From: a virus
IMG/VR virus record: IMGVR_UViG_3300010885_076238
Location: 62,001-126,000 of that record
DNA length: 64,000 bases
Direction: 5' to 3' (one strand)
Both the position numbers and the translations under genes were made by a program. Positions 7,484-16,548 of the stretch are shown here, piece by piece (positions within the stretch are counted from its first letter, which is position 1; the number at the start of each line of letters is the position of its first letter). Under the pieces are notes generated by a model. It made no database searches. It was not told the DNA's origin and worked only from the letters and a program-made list of their open reading frames with translations.

Positions 7484-8230
7484 ATGAAAACAATGTCGGT
7501 ATCTAGACAACCAAAATATTGTGAGTCTCCACATAAGTTTATGGCTAGAGATATAATCCCAAGCCTTTATAGACTTTTTAGTGGAAATGAATCAATTCCT
7601 GAAGGAAAACAATATTTGACTTTAGCCTCCATACAGGACAAAAGTCCTCGTAGCGAAGTTAATCAAATGGTTAATTCCGGCGTGTGTACCCGCAAACAAT
7701 TTGTAGGAATTGATAACAACAAAAAATACATCAAAAGAAATAAAAAAGCCCATCCAGAAGCAACTTTTATTTGTGAAGATTGGAATGTTTTGTTGGCAAC
7801 TAGACAATTCGATCCTGCGATTGTTTATTTGGACTCTACTCATTTCGGTGACAAATTACCAGCACTTAGAACCTTAAAGAATACGTTAGACATTTGCAAA
7901 AATGAAACATTAGTTGTTTGCAATGTTATGGAATCAAACCCCCGATCAGGATTAGGTGAGTTCCTAGATTCTAAAGTCTTACTGGAAAGCCTTCTTTATA
8001 GAGAGATTCCAGCAAAATATAAAGACTGGAACAGGAGCAGAGATTGCAAATCTTGGAGTCAGGAAGAAAACTCAAATATTTATATACCAAGCTACACATA
8101 TCAGACGGCCAAGACCTTAATGAAAAGTTATATTTTTTATAAAGGTTTTATGCCTACAGAAGAAGAAATCGAAAGTTTATTTTCTGAATTTAAAATTTGG
8201 TGTAATGATATTGAGAAAACATTTTGCTAA
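7484..8230 (+). CDS. Possible Rossmann-fold methyltransferase-like protein
   Basis: 248 residues from ATG 7484 (AGGG six bases upstream); ATG 7478 is also in frame. The segment FVGIDNNKKYIKRNKKAHPEA, then FICEDWN and AIVYLDSTHF, resembles the SAM-binding GxD strand, the D/E-containing motif II and a motif IV-like strand of class I methyltransferases. The classical glycine loop is not obvious, so activity is unproven. Similar phage hypotheticals occur next to helicases. Its end overlaps the in-frame extension of the helicase. Confidence 0.6.
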   Translation: MKTMSVSRQPKYCESPHKFMARDIIPSLYRLFSGNESIPEGKQYLTLASIQDKSPRSEVNQMVNSGVCTRKQFVGIDNNKKYIKRNKKAHPEATFICEDWNVLLATRQFDPAIVYLDSTHFGDKLPALRTLKNTLDICKNETLVVCNVMESNPRSGLGEFLDSKVLLESLLYREIPAKYKDWNRSRDCKSWSQEENSNIYIPSYTYQTAKTLMKSYIFYKGFMPTEEEIESLFSEFKIWCNDIEKTFC

Positions 8231-8249
8231 AAGAAAGAAGAAAGACATC

Positions 8250-10502
8250 ATGTTAAAAACCATTGGTAATACTAGCTATAGCTTTTCAGATCCTAAAAGG
8301 AAAGGATTATCTTTCCCGCCTAGAAAGTCTGGAAAAAAGCCTGAACTTTCCACTCCTACATTCTTGAAAAGAATGAAGAAGCCAATAACTGTAAGAGTTT
8401 TTAGGTATTGGCAAGATAAAGCTTTTAATAAATTATTCAATTCAAGGTTTTTCTTGGTGAAAGCATTTTGTGGCAGCGGAAAAACAACTCTTTCTGTTGC
8501 TCTGGCTCTTTATGATGTTATTAAAAATCGTAGGAAGCAAATTTTTATCGTGCCGCAATCGCACATTGGTGATGGCTTTTCAATTAGCGGCAAGTTTTAT
8601 GTTCCAGGTTTAGGAATAGTTAATCTTTGTTCTGCTACAAATTATTGTGAAAATTCACCTAGCAAAGTTCAAATGTTGGCGGATTTCATGACTAGACCTG
8701 CAAGTTTTTCAAATTTCGATCTGGATGAGGAACTTAGGGTTGACGGAACAGAGGGCATGGTCGTTTGTACCCACGCGGCATTCAACGCTGCAATGAAAAA
8801 AGTTATAGCAGATGGAAATTTTGATTTGGCCTGTAAGGACACGGCATTTTATATTGACGAGGCCCATCATGTTAAGGGTGGCGAAACCAAAGAAGATGAC
8901 GAAGAATTTGAAGATTACAATCAATTAGGAAAAGTTTTATATAAAATTATAGCAAGTGCTGAGTCGAACAACTCTAGAGTTGGATTGACAACCGCTACTT
9001 TCTTCAGAGGAGATCAAGGAATCATTGTATCAAGTGACTATTTAGCTAAGTTCGATAGATATGAGCTTGATTTTTTGAGTCATTTTGAAACGCTAGGAAT
9101 TGAGAAGGTATTTATTAATTTTGAAGAATATGAAGATGACCCCATAAATCAAATTGTTGAGAATATTAGAAAAGAAATTCACACCGAGCGTCATTTGCTG
9201 GTTGTTCCTACCATTGTAGGAAAGTGGAGGAAGCATAAAGATCCGAATCTGGAAATTCTTCTTGCTAAAATTAGAAAAATGTTAGTAGAAGAAGGGCTGA
9301 ATCCAGATGAGGCCATTTTGGATTTAGTTCCTGAAAACACGCAAGACAAGAATAAGGCTATTTTACTCAAAGAGCCTAAAGAAAGATATGACGAAGAAAA
9401 TAATTCTAAAATTAGAATTGTAATAACTTGTATGCTTGGCCGCGAAGGAACAGATTGGTGTCCATGTTCTCGCTTGCACAACGCATCAATTGAATTAGGC
9501 TCGCCTACTCTGGCCGTTCAAACTCTGGGCAGATTGTTTAGGGCGTTTGAAGGCAAAGATACTGTGGGAATAACCTACTATATTAAGAAATTCAATAATT
9601 TGAAAAATGCTAGTTCTAAAAGAGAATTTCTAATGGATAGAATCAATGCTATGCTTACTTTGATGATTATTGATGATTTGTTGAACCCGATTATTTTGCC
9701 AGAAATTCCAACTCCTGCCAACAAAAGTAGTCGATCAACTAATTCTTCAAAAAATAAATCAAGCGTAGCAATTAGATTGTCTGATGTTTTTGGCGATAAT
9801 TTTGAAAGTGTGAAAAGGAAAATTTTAGACTCAATATCGATGCAGTCTAATTTTGATGAAAAAACTGTAAATCGCATTATTAATTCTGTAATTGCTGAGT
9901 ATGGTCTTGATAAAGTTGTACAAGTTCAAACTGAAGATGGCATCAAAGAGACTGACATAGACAGTGTTGCTGCTGGTCTTAAACTTTTTCTACTCAGGGC
10001 CAGATCGGAAATACTTAGGTCAAAAAGCATAGACATTAGCGTTATCAGAGAACGCGGCTTTGACAAATTGGTTCAGGAAACCGGTTCAAACGGAAATTTT
10101 TGGTGTGGTGTTTTCGATATGGAAACCCTTATTGAATTTAGGGAATTGATCGGAAAAACTTTTTGGAATAGAGAAGAAAATAACCAGATCAAATCTAATC
10201 TATTGGAAATTCTATCTAAAAATATTGGCAGTGAAATTGATGCGAAAAACAAAAGCCACGAAAGAATTATAAGAAAAAATCTTTTAGACTTTGTGAAATT
10301 TCATGGAGCCTATAATGAGATTTCGGAATCTACTGGGTTGGTAGTTCCGAGTAAAAAAGATGTTGCCGAAAGACTTAGGATTTCAACAACGGAATTAGAT
10401 AAAAAAGTTGATCATTTCAATAAAATAGTTCCGAAAGGATTTGAATTCTTTGAAGAAGGTTCAAAGCTTTCAAATAAGGTAGCAATAGATCACGCAGCGT
10501 GA
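8250..10502 (+). CDS. SF2 DNA/RNA helicase (DEAH)
   Basis: 750 residues from ATG 8250; upstream ATG 8205 would overlap the previous gene. Walker A is CGSGKTT (about 74-80), Walker B DEAH (203-206), motif III TAT in GLTTATFF, and the C-terminal RecA domain has GREGTDW and QTLGRLFRAF (motifs V and VI). The architecture resembles type III restriction Res subunits and phage UvsW-like helicases, without a nuclease domain. The last 250 residues are helical and unassigned. It leads directly into the repeat-protein genes (gap of seven bases), which hints at a shared DNA-related task. Confidence 0.88.
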   Translation: MLKTIGNTSYSFSDPKRKGLSFPPRKSGKKPELSTPTFLKRMKKPITVRVFRYWQDKAFNKLFNSRFFLVKAFCGSGKTTLSVALALYDVIKNRRKQIFIVPQSHIGDGFSISGKFYVPGLGIVNLCSATNYCENSPSKVQMLADFMTRPASFSNFDLDEELRVDGTEGMVVCTHAAFNAAMKKVIADGNFDLACKDTAFYIDEAHHVKGGETKEDDEEFEDYNQLGKVLYKIIASAESNNSRVGLTTATFFRGDQGIIVSSDYLAKFDRYELDFLSHFETLGIEKVFINFEEYEDDPINQIVENIRKEIHTERHLLVVPTIVGKWRKHKDPNLEILLAKIRKMLVEEGLNPDEAILDLVPENTQDKNKAILLKEPKERYDEENNSKIRIVITCMLGREGTDWCPCSRLHNASIELGSPTLAVQTLGRLFRAFEGKDTVGITYYIKKFNNLKNASSKREFLMDRINAMLTLMIIDDLLNPIILPEIPTPANKSSRSTNSSKNKSSVAIRLSDVFGDNFESVKRKILDSISMQSNFDEKTVNRIINSVIAEYGLDKVVQVQTEDGIKETDIDSVAAGLKLFLLRARSEILRSKSIDISVIRERGFDKLVQETGSNGNFWCGVFDMETLIEFRELIGKTFWNREENNQIKSNLLEILSKNIGSEIDAKNKSHERIIRKNLLDFVKFHGAYNEISESTGLVVPSKKDVAERLRISTTELDKKVDHFNKIVPKGFEFFEEGSKLSNKVAIDHAA

Positions 10503-10509
10503 GGTCAAA

Positions 10510-11133
10510 ATGATATCTAGCATAAATACAAGCTATGATTCTTTATGCAGATTGTTTGATTTTAGTAACGGCAAAATTTCAAGTAATAAAAAATTATTAC
10601 TTAGTCTTGCAAGAAGAGGGAAGCCTAAGCCAAGTTACAAAACAAGCTTGTATGTTTACTTATGCAGTTGCACAAATAAGAATAATTGTCTTTACGACGA
10701 TGTTTTTAGCGAAAGCATTAGACAAATTAGACCAGACTGGTTTGTAAGAAGACAAGAAACAACAAGGAAGAAAAAAGAAAATCTAATAAAAATTGCAAAA
10801 AAGATGATGCCTAGACCTAATCATTCTGATGCCTCTTATAGAGATCTTTTTTCTTATACTAATAAAAATAGCAATGTTTATGACGAAGATTTTGATTCTA
10901 TTATCAGGAAACTCAGACCAGATTGGTTTTTTACTAGAACTCACTTATCGGAAATAAAGAAACAAAACATACTAAAATTAGCAAAAGAAAGAAAGCCTAA
11001 GCCTAGTAGAAATCATGTTCTTGGAATAGCAATCAAAAATTATACAAACAAAAGCAGCCCAGCCTATGATTCTAACTTTGAAGTTGAGTTAAAAAAACTC
11101 AGACCAGATTGGTTTAAAAATTCGGTAAAATAA
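10510..11133 (+). CDS. Repeat protein with three RPDWF units
   Basis: 207 residues. The N-terminus MISSINTSYDSLCRLFDF is nearly shared with the next two genes. Then come three units of about 55-60 residues, each shaped as LA..KPKPS...YTNK....YD..F...LRPDWF, ending near residues 78, 140 and 203. The pattern recalls DNA-binding repeats associated with phage and homing-endonuclease proteins. It probably binds DNA or helps the helicase upstream; this is inferred. Confidence 0.75.
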   Translation: MISSINTSYDSLCRLFDFSNGKISSNKKLLLSLARRGKPKPSYKTSLYVYLCSCTNKNNCLYDDVFSESIRQIRPDWFVRRQETTRKKKENLIKIAKKMMPRPNHSDASYRDLFSYTNKNSNVYDEDFDSIIRKLRPDWFFTRTHLSEIKKQNILKLAKERKPKPSRNHVLGIAIKNYTNKSSPAYDSNFEVELKKLRPDWFKNSVK

Positions 11134-11153
11134 TTTCTTGATCAATGCGTTAT
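11129..11153 (+). promoter_or_regulatory. GTTAT-type promoter
   Basis: AATAATTTCT, ten bases, GTTAT at 11149-11153. AAGGAG then precedes the ATG at 11173. The upstream box overlaps the previous stop codon region. Confidence 0.65.
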
Positions 11154-11172
11154 AGAAACAAGGAGAAATCCA

Positions 11173-12729
11173 ATGATAAACGATATTAGTTCAAATTACG
11201 AAGCTCTTTGCAAGTTATTTGACTTCACTAAAAAGAGCCGTGCAAGCGGCGTTAAAAAGACTCGCATTATTGTAAAACAAAAACTTTCCTATGAAGATTG
11301 CAAAAAAGAAGTTATTAGTTTGGGAATTGAAGGTGAAAAACAATATAGAAAAAAGAGAAATGAATTAAAAAAACATAATTGGCCTGCTTTGCCGTATGTT
11401 TTTTATAAAGAGTGGATAGATTGGGATAACTTTTGTGGAACTAAAAAAATAGAAATATTAAATTGGAATGATTTCTTATCCAGCTTCAGAGAAGAATGTC
11501 GCAATAATAAAATAAACAGTCGCAATTATCGTGAATTTAGGAAAGAAAATTGGCCTAAAGACCCACGTTCGTATTATCGTGAATGGTCAGGATGGGATTA
11601 TTTATGTGGCGGCGTTGTAGTTGAGCCATATCGTTGCAAAGACATTTCTTTTGAAGATCTAAAAGAAGAAGTAAAGAATTGTAATGTCACTTCTTTCCCA
11701 GAATATAGAAAATGCTATAAAAATCACAATTGGCCTGCTTCTCCTCGTTCTATGTACGAGAACGAATGGGTTTCTTTCAATCATTTTTTCGGAAAAGAAA
11801 AGAAATTTTTGTCTTATGAAGATTTAGTAGTAGAAGTTAGAAAAGCTGAGATCAGTAGTATGACTCAGTATCACGAATACAGAATAAAAAATAATAAAAA
11901 ATCATGGAACTCTACTCCTCATAAATTTGCAGAGTGGACTAATAATTTTGATTTCTTCGGAAAAGATAAAGATCATTGGGCTAAAAAAGGTATTTCTTCT
12001 TATAAAGATGCAAAGACTCTTGAGCAGCTTGTCAAGGAGATTAGAGACAATGGGGTAAAAACCAGAAAAGAGTATAGGAAAAATTGTAAAAAATTAGGAT
12101 GGCCTGCTAATCCCGATGATGCCTACAAGGATTGTTGGAAGGGATGGGATTTCCTATTTAGCAGGGAAGAAAAAGTTGAATTGTCTTGGAACGAATTTGT
12201 CGCACAAGTTAGAGACGCAAAAATCAAGGGATTTTGGGACTATAGAAATAGATATAAAAACTATAAAGGCTGGGTCTCTCATCCTATGAAAAAATACGCT
12301 GAAGATTGGACAACTTGGATGGACTTGCTTGGCGAGCATTTTTCTAAAAAAAACTCAGAAAACGAACATAAAAACAAAATTTCTTGGGAAGAACTCAAGA
12401 GACAAGTTAGAGCCGTAGAAATAGAAACGCAACTAGAATACAGAACGAGATATAAAGAGTATGGATGGACTTCAAGCCCAGAAAAAAGCTATCCAGATAA
12501 CTGGAATGGCTGGGATGATTTTATTGGAAAAAGACAAATTACTTTTTCTCAACTGAAAGAAGAAGTCAAATTAAATAATATAAAAGGACAGGTAGAATAT
12601 AGAAAAAGACACAAAGAATTTGATGGCTGGCCTTCTGCTCCTGAACGTGTTTTTGAAAATGAATGGAAAGATTGGTTTGACTTTTTGAGCAAGCCAAGAG
12701 ATAAGTATCACCAAGAGGCTCAAAGATGA
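11173..12729 (+). CDS. Eight-unit phage-integrase-repeat (INT_rpt-like) protein
   Basis: 518 residues. It has the shared N-terminal segment MINDISSNYEALCKLFDF, then eight units of about 55 residues. Each unit reads [LI]S[YWF]E[ED]L..EV...I.S...YR..YK...WP..P...Y...W.GWD.F.G. This is the pattern of the phage-integrase repeat unit family, associated with DNA binding. No integrase catalytic domain is present, so the protein is repeats only. It overlaps the next paralogue by four bases. Confidence 0.8.
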   Translation: MINDISSNYEALCKLFDFTKKSRASGVKKTRIIVKQKLSYEDCKKEVISLGIEGEKQYRKKRNELKKHNWPALPYVFYKEWIDWDNFCGTKKIEILNWNDFLSSFREECRNNKINSRNYREFRKENWPKDPRSYYREWSGWDYLCGGVVVEPYRCKDISFEDLKEEVKNCNVTSFPEYRKCYKNHNWPASPRSMYENEWVSFNHFFGKEKKFLSYEDLVVEVRKAEISSMTQYHEYRIKNNKKSWNSTPHKFAEWTNNFDFFGKDKDHWAKKGISSYKDAKTLEQLVKEIRDNGVKTRKEYRKNCKKLGWPANPDDAYKDCWKGWDFLFSREEKVELSWNEFVAQVRDAKIKGFWDYRNRYKNYKGWVSHPMKKYAEDWTTWMDLLGEHFSKKNSENEHKNKISWEELKRQVRAVEIETQLEYRTRYKEYGWTSSPEKSYPDNWNGWDDFIGKRQITFSQLKEEVKLNNIKGQVEYRKRHKEFDGWPSAPERVFENEWKDWFDFLSKPRDKYHQEAQR

Positions 12730-13796
12730 TAAACAATATTAGTTCAAATTATAAAGCTCTTTGCGAACTGTTTAATTTCAGCAAAAAAAGCTATAGTCGC
12801 CCGAAGAGCCGAAGACTCCGCGTAGTGGAATTTTTATTATTTGAAGAATGCAAAAAAGAAGTTAGACAACAAGGGATAAAAAGTTCGACTGAATACAAAA
12901 AGCTCTATGCTAAAAGAAGCTGGCCGTCTGATCCTACGAAATACTATAAAGAACAATGGAAAGGTTGGCATGACTTTTTGGATAAAGAATGTTTGATTTC
13001 TTTTGAAGAACTTAAAAAAGAGGTTGCTTTAAAAGACATCCAGTCTTCTAGTCAATATCAAAAAACTTTCAAAAGTAACAAATGGCCTCGTCAACCATTT
13101 GTTACTTTTGAAAAAGATTGGAAAGGCTGGGATGATTTTTTTGGTAGAGCCAAAAAACTTTCATACGAAGAAATTAAAAAACAATTGAGATTAAAGGGTG
13201 TTATTTCTATGCCCCAATACAAAAAAGTATATAAAAATAATGGATGGCCCTCCAATCCAAACTCGTTTTATAAAAAAGAATGGAAAGGTTGTTATGATTT
13301 TTTCAATACGAAGAAGCCAAAATTTATTTCGTTTGCACAACTAAAAAAAATATTAAAATTTGAGCATGTTGATTCTTGGATTAAGTATAATAAAATATAT
13401 AAAAAAAGAAATTGGCCATCATCTCCGCGAGATTCTTATAAAAGAGAATGGAAAGGAGGGCATGACTTTTTTGGAAATACAGAGCCGACAAAGTTTCCTT
13501 CTTTCGAAGAAATAAAAAAAGAAATGAAAAAAGAAAAAATTAAATTTTGGAGTCAATATAAAAAACTATACAAAGAAAAGGGCTGGCCTTCTAGGCCACA
13601 AGATTATTACAAAGAGTGGAAAAATTGGCGTGGAAAAAAATTTCCTTCTTTTAACGAGTTTAAAGAAAAAATAAAAATAGAGGGCATTGAAATTTTTTCG
13701 AATCAATATAAAAAATTATACAAAAAAAGAGGATGGCCTTCTAACCCAAATAAATTTTATGAAAAAGAGTGGAAGAAAGGTTTGTTTAAAAAATGA
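12726..13796 (+). CDS. Six-unit phage-integrase-repeat (INT_rpt-like) protein
   Basis: 356 residues, paralogous to the gene before it. It has the same N-terminal segment (MINNISSNYKALCELFNF) and six units with strongly conserved Y[KR]K.YK...WPS.P...YK.EWKG..DFF. It is very lysine-rich, and the last two units are shorter. Start ATGATAAAC overlaps the upstream stop. The three neighbouring genes look like a set of DNA-binding arrays produced by duplication and unit gain or loss. Confidence 0.8.
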   Translation: MINNISSNYKALCELFNFSKKSYSRPKSRRLRVVEFLLFEECKKEVRQQGIKSSTEYKKLYAKRSWPSDPTKYYKEQWKGWHDFLDKECLISFEELKKEVALKDIQSSSQYQKTFKSNKWPRQPFVTFEKDWKGWDDFFGRAKKLSYEEIKKQLRLKGVISMPQYKKVYKNNGWPSNPNSFYKKEWKGCYDFFNTKKPKFISFAQLKKILKFEHVDSWIKYNKIYKKRNWPSSPRDSYKREWKGGHDFFGNTEPTKFPSFEEIKKEMKKEKIKFWSQYKKLYKEKGWPSRPQDYYKEWKNWRGKKFPSFNEFKEKIKIEGIEIFSNQYKKLYKKRGWPSNPNKFYEKEWKKGLFKK

Positions 13797-13803
13797 ACTC
13801 GTC

Positions 13804-13832
13804 TTTACCAATAAATTAACTTGACCTACAAT
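13804..13832 (+). promoter_or_regulatory. Sigma70-like promoter (TTTACC-N17-TACAAT)
   Basis: TTTACC at 13804-13809 and TACAAT at 13827-13832, spacing 17. The expected start point falls at or next to the ATG at 13839, so this transcript may also be leaderless. Confidence 0.5.
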
Positions 13833-13838
13833 GATAGC

Positions 13839-14438
13839 ATGAACATAAAGAACGAACAGTTTTTGAAGCTAATCGATCAATACCCAGATGTTGCTTTTAG
13901 CTATTGTTCAGTAGCAAACAGATTCGCAGATAAAATTAATAAAAAAATATTTGATTCTGCTGAGTCGGTTTTGTTGCGTGATCCAAAGTATTGCTATAGG
14001 TACGCAGACGAAGTTATAAGAGGAAGATGGAAAAAAGCAGAAAACACTTTGTCTAAAGATATCGATTTTGCTTATAATTATGCTAAAAATATCTTAAAAA
14101 AAAGATTTTTATTGGCTGAAAATTTAATTTCTCAAGACCCTGAATATTCTTTATATTATGCTGAATTTGTTGTTAAAAAAAGATGGATGAAGGGCGAACA
14201 AGCAATATCAAGTAACCCAGCTTTCGCATATAAATATGCAGAATTTATAAAAAAAAGATTCTACAAAGGAGAAGAAGCAATAGGAGATAGTCCTGAATAT
14301 TCGTTTTATTATGCACAAAATATTATTCACGGAAAGTTGCCAGTAAAAATGCACTCAAAAATGATTGCGTATGCTTTGGATAATCCAAAAAATGAATTTA
14401 TTAATAAGTATTTTCAATTAATAAAATCTTCTGCTTGA
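13839..14438 (+). CDS. GRW-repeat protein
   Basis: 200 residues from ATG 13839; the in-frame TTG at 13821 is part of the promoter. Five repeats are readable (YADEVIRGRWKKAENTLS, YAKNILKKRFLLAENLIS, YAEFVVKKRWMKGEQAIS, YAEFIKKRFYKGEEAIG, YAQNIIHGKLPVKMHSKM). The last merges into the cap with MIAYALDNPKNEFINKYF. A clean, medium-length member with no extra domain. Confidence 0.85.
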   Translation: MNIKNEQFLKLIDQYPDVAFSYCSVANRFADKINKKIFDSAESVLLRDPKYCYRYADEVIRGRWKKAENTLSKDIDFAYNYAKNILKKRFLLAENLISQDPEYSLYYAEFVVKKRWMKGEQAISSNPAFAYKYAEFIKKRFYKGEEAIGDSPEYSFYYAQNIIHGKLPVKMHSKMIAYALDNPKNEFINKYFQLIKSSA

Positions 14439-14462
14439 CTTGTGATAACTGTAGGATACAAT
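14435..14462 (+). promoter_or_regulatory. Sigma70-like promoter (TTGACT-N16-TACAAT)
   Basis: TTGACT at 14435-14440 and TACAAT at 14457-14462, spacing 16. It is the best host-type promoter seen in the window and lies before a DNA-binding regulator gene at 14481 or 14496. Confidence 0.7.
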
Positions 14463-14480
14463 CAAATTTGACACAGCAAA

Positions 14481-15206
14481 ATGAGAAGAAATATGAACGA
14501 AATCAAAAAAACAATCAACACAGCAAAAATTATCGTCATCGCAGAAGAATTAAAAAGAAATAATAAGGACATTTCTATCTACGCAATCAAAGAAATTGCC
14601 AAGCAAAAAAATATAGAAATGGAAATGAATTATGCTACTATTACAAAAACTCTAAAAGAGAAAGGGTACGAATTTGTAAAAGTTTTTGATAAAAATAAGT
14701 TTTCTCAAAGAAGAATTGAAATGGCCCAGCTAACCAGATTGGGCTGGACTTTGCAAATGATTGCTGATAAATATGGAATAACGAGACAAGGCGTTTCTTT
14801 ATTGCTTAAGAAAGCAGCTTTGGATGACAATCAAGTTGTTGTAAAAAGCAGGACAGTTAAGAGTAACCTTGTTGAAAAGAATGTTGTTTTTGTTAAGAGA
14901 AGCAAAAAAGAATCTTGCATTTGTCAAACTTGTGGAAAACAGTTTTTTTCAAAAAACAAGAAAAGGAAAAACTGTAGCAAGGTGTGTTTGAAAAAGTCAA
15001 TCGAAAAAAGAACTGGCGGCGAGTGGAGTCGAATTGAAAAAGTTGATTTAGTTTGCAGTTTTTGTAGCAAACCTTTTCAAAGATCAAAGTATTTGCATAA
15101 AATTGTAACGCGATCAAAAGGCAACTCAGACAAAAATTATTGTAGCAGAGAATGTTACCACAGTAAAAATCGAACCGTCCCAGTGCAGGGAGTTTTGGTT
15201 TCTTGA
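14481..15206 (+). CDS. HTH and zinc-finger DNA-binding protein
   Basis: 241 residues from ATG 14481 (ATG 14496 also possible). The middle holds a helix-turn-helix, RLGWTLQMIADKYGITRQGVS (about residues 86-106), like resolvase or sigma-type HTH. The C-terminal third carries two CxxC...C...C fingers (CQTCGKQF with CSKVC; CSFCSKPF with CSREC). It is likely a transcription regulator, and its host-type promoter suggests early expression. The target is unknown. Confidence 0.75.
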   Translation: MRRNMNEIKKTINTAKIIVIAEELKRNNKDISIYAIKEIAKQKNIEMEMNYATITKTLKEKGYEFVKVFDKNKFSQRRIEMAQLTRLGWTLQMIADKYGITRQGVSLLLKKAALDDNQVVVKSRTVKSNLVEKNVVFVKRSKKESCICQTCGKQFFSKNKKRKNCSKVCLKKSIEKRTGGEWSRIEKVDLVCSFCSKPFQRSKYLHKIVTRSKGNSDKNYCSRECYHSKNRTVPVQGVLVS

Positions 15207-15251
15207 AACTAAAATGCACTTTTTAGTTTCAACTCTAAGGAGAGAGATAGA

Positions 15252-15629
15252 ATGAGAATTTTACTCGTTTGTTTAGTGGTTGGATTGTTTTGTTCTGACG
15301 CTCATGCAAAGCCCAGAAAAACTTATAATTATTCGACACCAACGTATTCGAATAATTATTCTATTCCTAACGCCAAAACTTCAACTTATACTTCATTAGT
15401 TGAAAATGGCGGATCCGATCAGGCCAGATGCCAAGCAGAAGCAGATCATATGGCTGCAAATAATATTACGGGCCATGTATGGAGCTGTATCGGTAGATTT
15501 GAAGGGGTTGGCTATGGGTCATCTCCTAATTGCAAAACTTGCACCCCTAGCAGTAGCATGACTCCAACCGGAGATGCCTCTGCTCAGGGCAGAAATGGTA
15601 TGTGGTACAGAGTTCGTTCGTGGAGATAA
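15252..15629 (+). CDS. Secreted protein of planctomycete type
   Basis: 125 residues with a clear signal peptide (MRILLVCLVVGLFCSDAHA, cleavage likely after AHA). A Ser/Thr/Tyr-rich stretch follows, then the segment RCQAEADHMAANNITGHVW ending in GRFEGVGYG and a CKTC pair. I associate the A.HMA.N...GH...GRFEGVG pattern with small CAP-like exported proteins of planctomycetes. It has AAGGAGAG before its ATG and is followed at once by a strong terminator, so this gene ends a transcription unit. Confidence 0.7.
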   Translation: MRILLVCLVVGLFCSDAHAKPRKTYNYSTPTYSNNYSIPNAKTSTYTSLVENGGSDQARCQAEADHMAANNITGHVWSCIGRFEGVGYGSSPNCKTCTPSSSMTPTGDASAQGRNGMWYRVRSWR

Positions 15630-15635
15630 GTTCTT

Positions 15636-15687
15636 AAAAAAGCCCCCTGTCTATGATTTTTCATAGACAGGGGGCTTTTATTTTTTT
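15636..15687 (+). terminator. Strong Rho-independent terminator
   Basis: A perfect 16-base stem (AGCCCCCTGTCTATGA and its complement) at 15641-15656 and 15661-15676, with a TTTT loop. It is flanked by A-run and T-run, so it could act in both directions. Confidence 0.93.
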
Positions 15688-15728
15688 AATTTGTCACTAT
15701 ATAATTCTTCACAAGGAGTTAATTTATT

Positions 15729-16388
15729 TTGGCAAATCAAATCTCTTTTTTTACATCTTTCAACCCAAAAAATTACGGAAATCAATATAAAACTTGGGCT
15801 AGTTATGCTTATAAAACTTACGCCATCCAAGATCCTAAAGATACAAAGATAGATGTTGACTGTAGCATAATACTAAACAAAGCTAATGAAATAGAAAACA
15901 AGAGATTGCACAAAATTTCTGATATAATTAAAATAGCTAGGCTTTTAGAAGAAAATGAAAAATTTGTACTGTTAAATAGTGATATTGAATTAAACTTTCA
16001 AGATGAAACTTGGAGCAATATTTGTGAAATGGCAAATGAAGGTATGGTTGTCGGCTACAGATCAGATTACAAATTAGATCGTAAAAAAAATAAAAAATAT
16101 ATTTATGGTTTAGATTTTTTTGTCATAAATAAAAAAATACAGGTCGCAGACGCTCCATTCGTTATGGGTTCTTGCGGTTGGGACTGGTGGATGGTTTACT
16201 TGTGTATGTCTCAAGACATACCTGTTTATTCCATAAAAGGGGAAGGCAATATATATCATAAGATGCACGAAAGAAACTGGACAGATGAGATGTTATTAGA
16301 ATCTCAAAAGTGGTTTCAAGAAACCGCCAACTTAGATAAAAATTCAATAAAAATAAATTTAGTTAATTATATTGAGAATATAGTATAA
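15729..16388 (+). CDS. Glycosyltransferase-like protein
   Basis: 219 residues from a TTG start at 15729, with AAGGAG ten bases upstream; no ATG fits. The segment KFVLLNSDIEL resembles the DxD-like strand of GT-A sugar-nucleotide transferases, followed by VVGYRSDY, YGLDFFVINK and MGSCGWDWWMVYL, a W/D-rich acceptor region. Such proteins occur in phages and capsule clusters. The donor and acceptor are unknown. It stands alone between a terminator and convergent genes. Confidence 0.6.
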   Translation: MANQISFFTSFNPKNYGNQYKTWASYAYKTYAIQDPKDTKIDVDCSIILNKANEIENKRLHKISDIIKIARLLEENEKFVLLNSDIELNFQDETWSNICEMANEGMVVGYRSDYKLDRKKNKKYIYGLDFFVINKKIQVADAPFVMGSCGWDWWMVYLCMSQDIPVYSIKGEGNIYHKMHERNWTDEMLLESQKWFQETANLDKNSIKINLVNYIENIV

Positions 16389-16396
16389 TCCTTGAC

Positions 16397-16546
16397 TTAG
16401 TTATTTTCTTCCTTGTCTTGATTCTGATATTGTTCTCTCTTCTTTAATTCTTCTTCTGAAAAGGGTGTCCAACCCCTAATGTTTCCCTGCGGCCCATTAG
16501 TGCGCCAGTGAATAACTCCATTAATAATTGATTCTTCGTAGTTCAT
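16397..16546 (-). CDS. 49-residue hypothetical protein
   Basis: Minus strand, ending next to the convergent gene and starting two bases after the stop of the minus gene at 16549, so cotranscribed with it. The sequence contains HWRTNGPQGNIRGWTPFSEEELKK and a Gln/Glu/Asn-rich tail. No family recognised. Confidence 0.6.
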   Translation of the reverse strand: MNYEESIINGVIHWRTNGPQGNIRGWTPFSEEELKKREQYQNQDKEENN

Positions 16547-16548
16547 GA

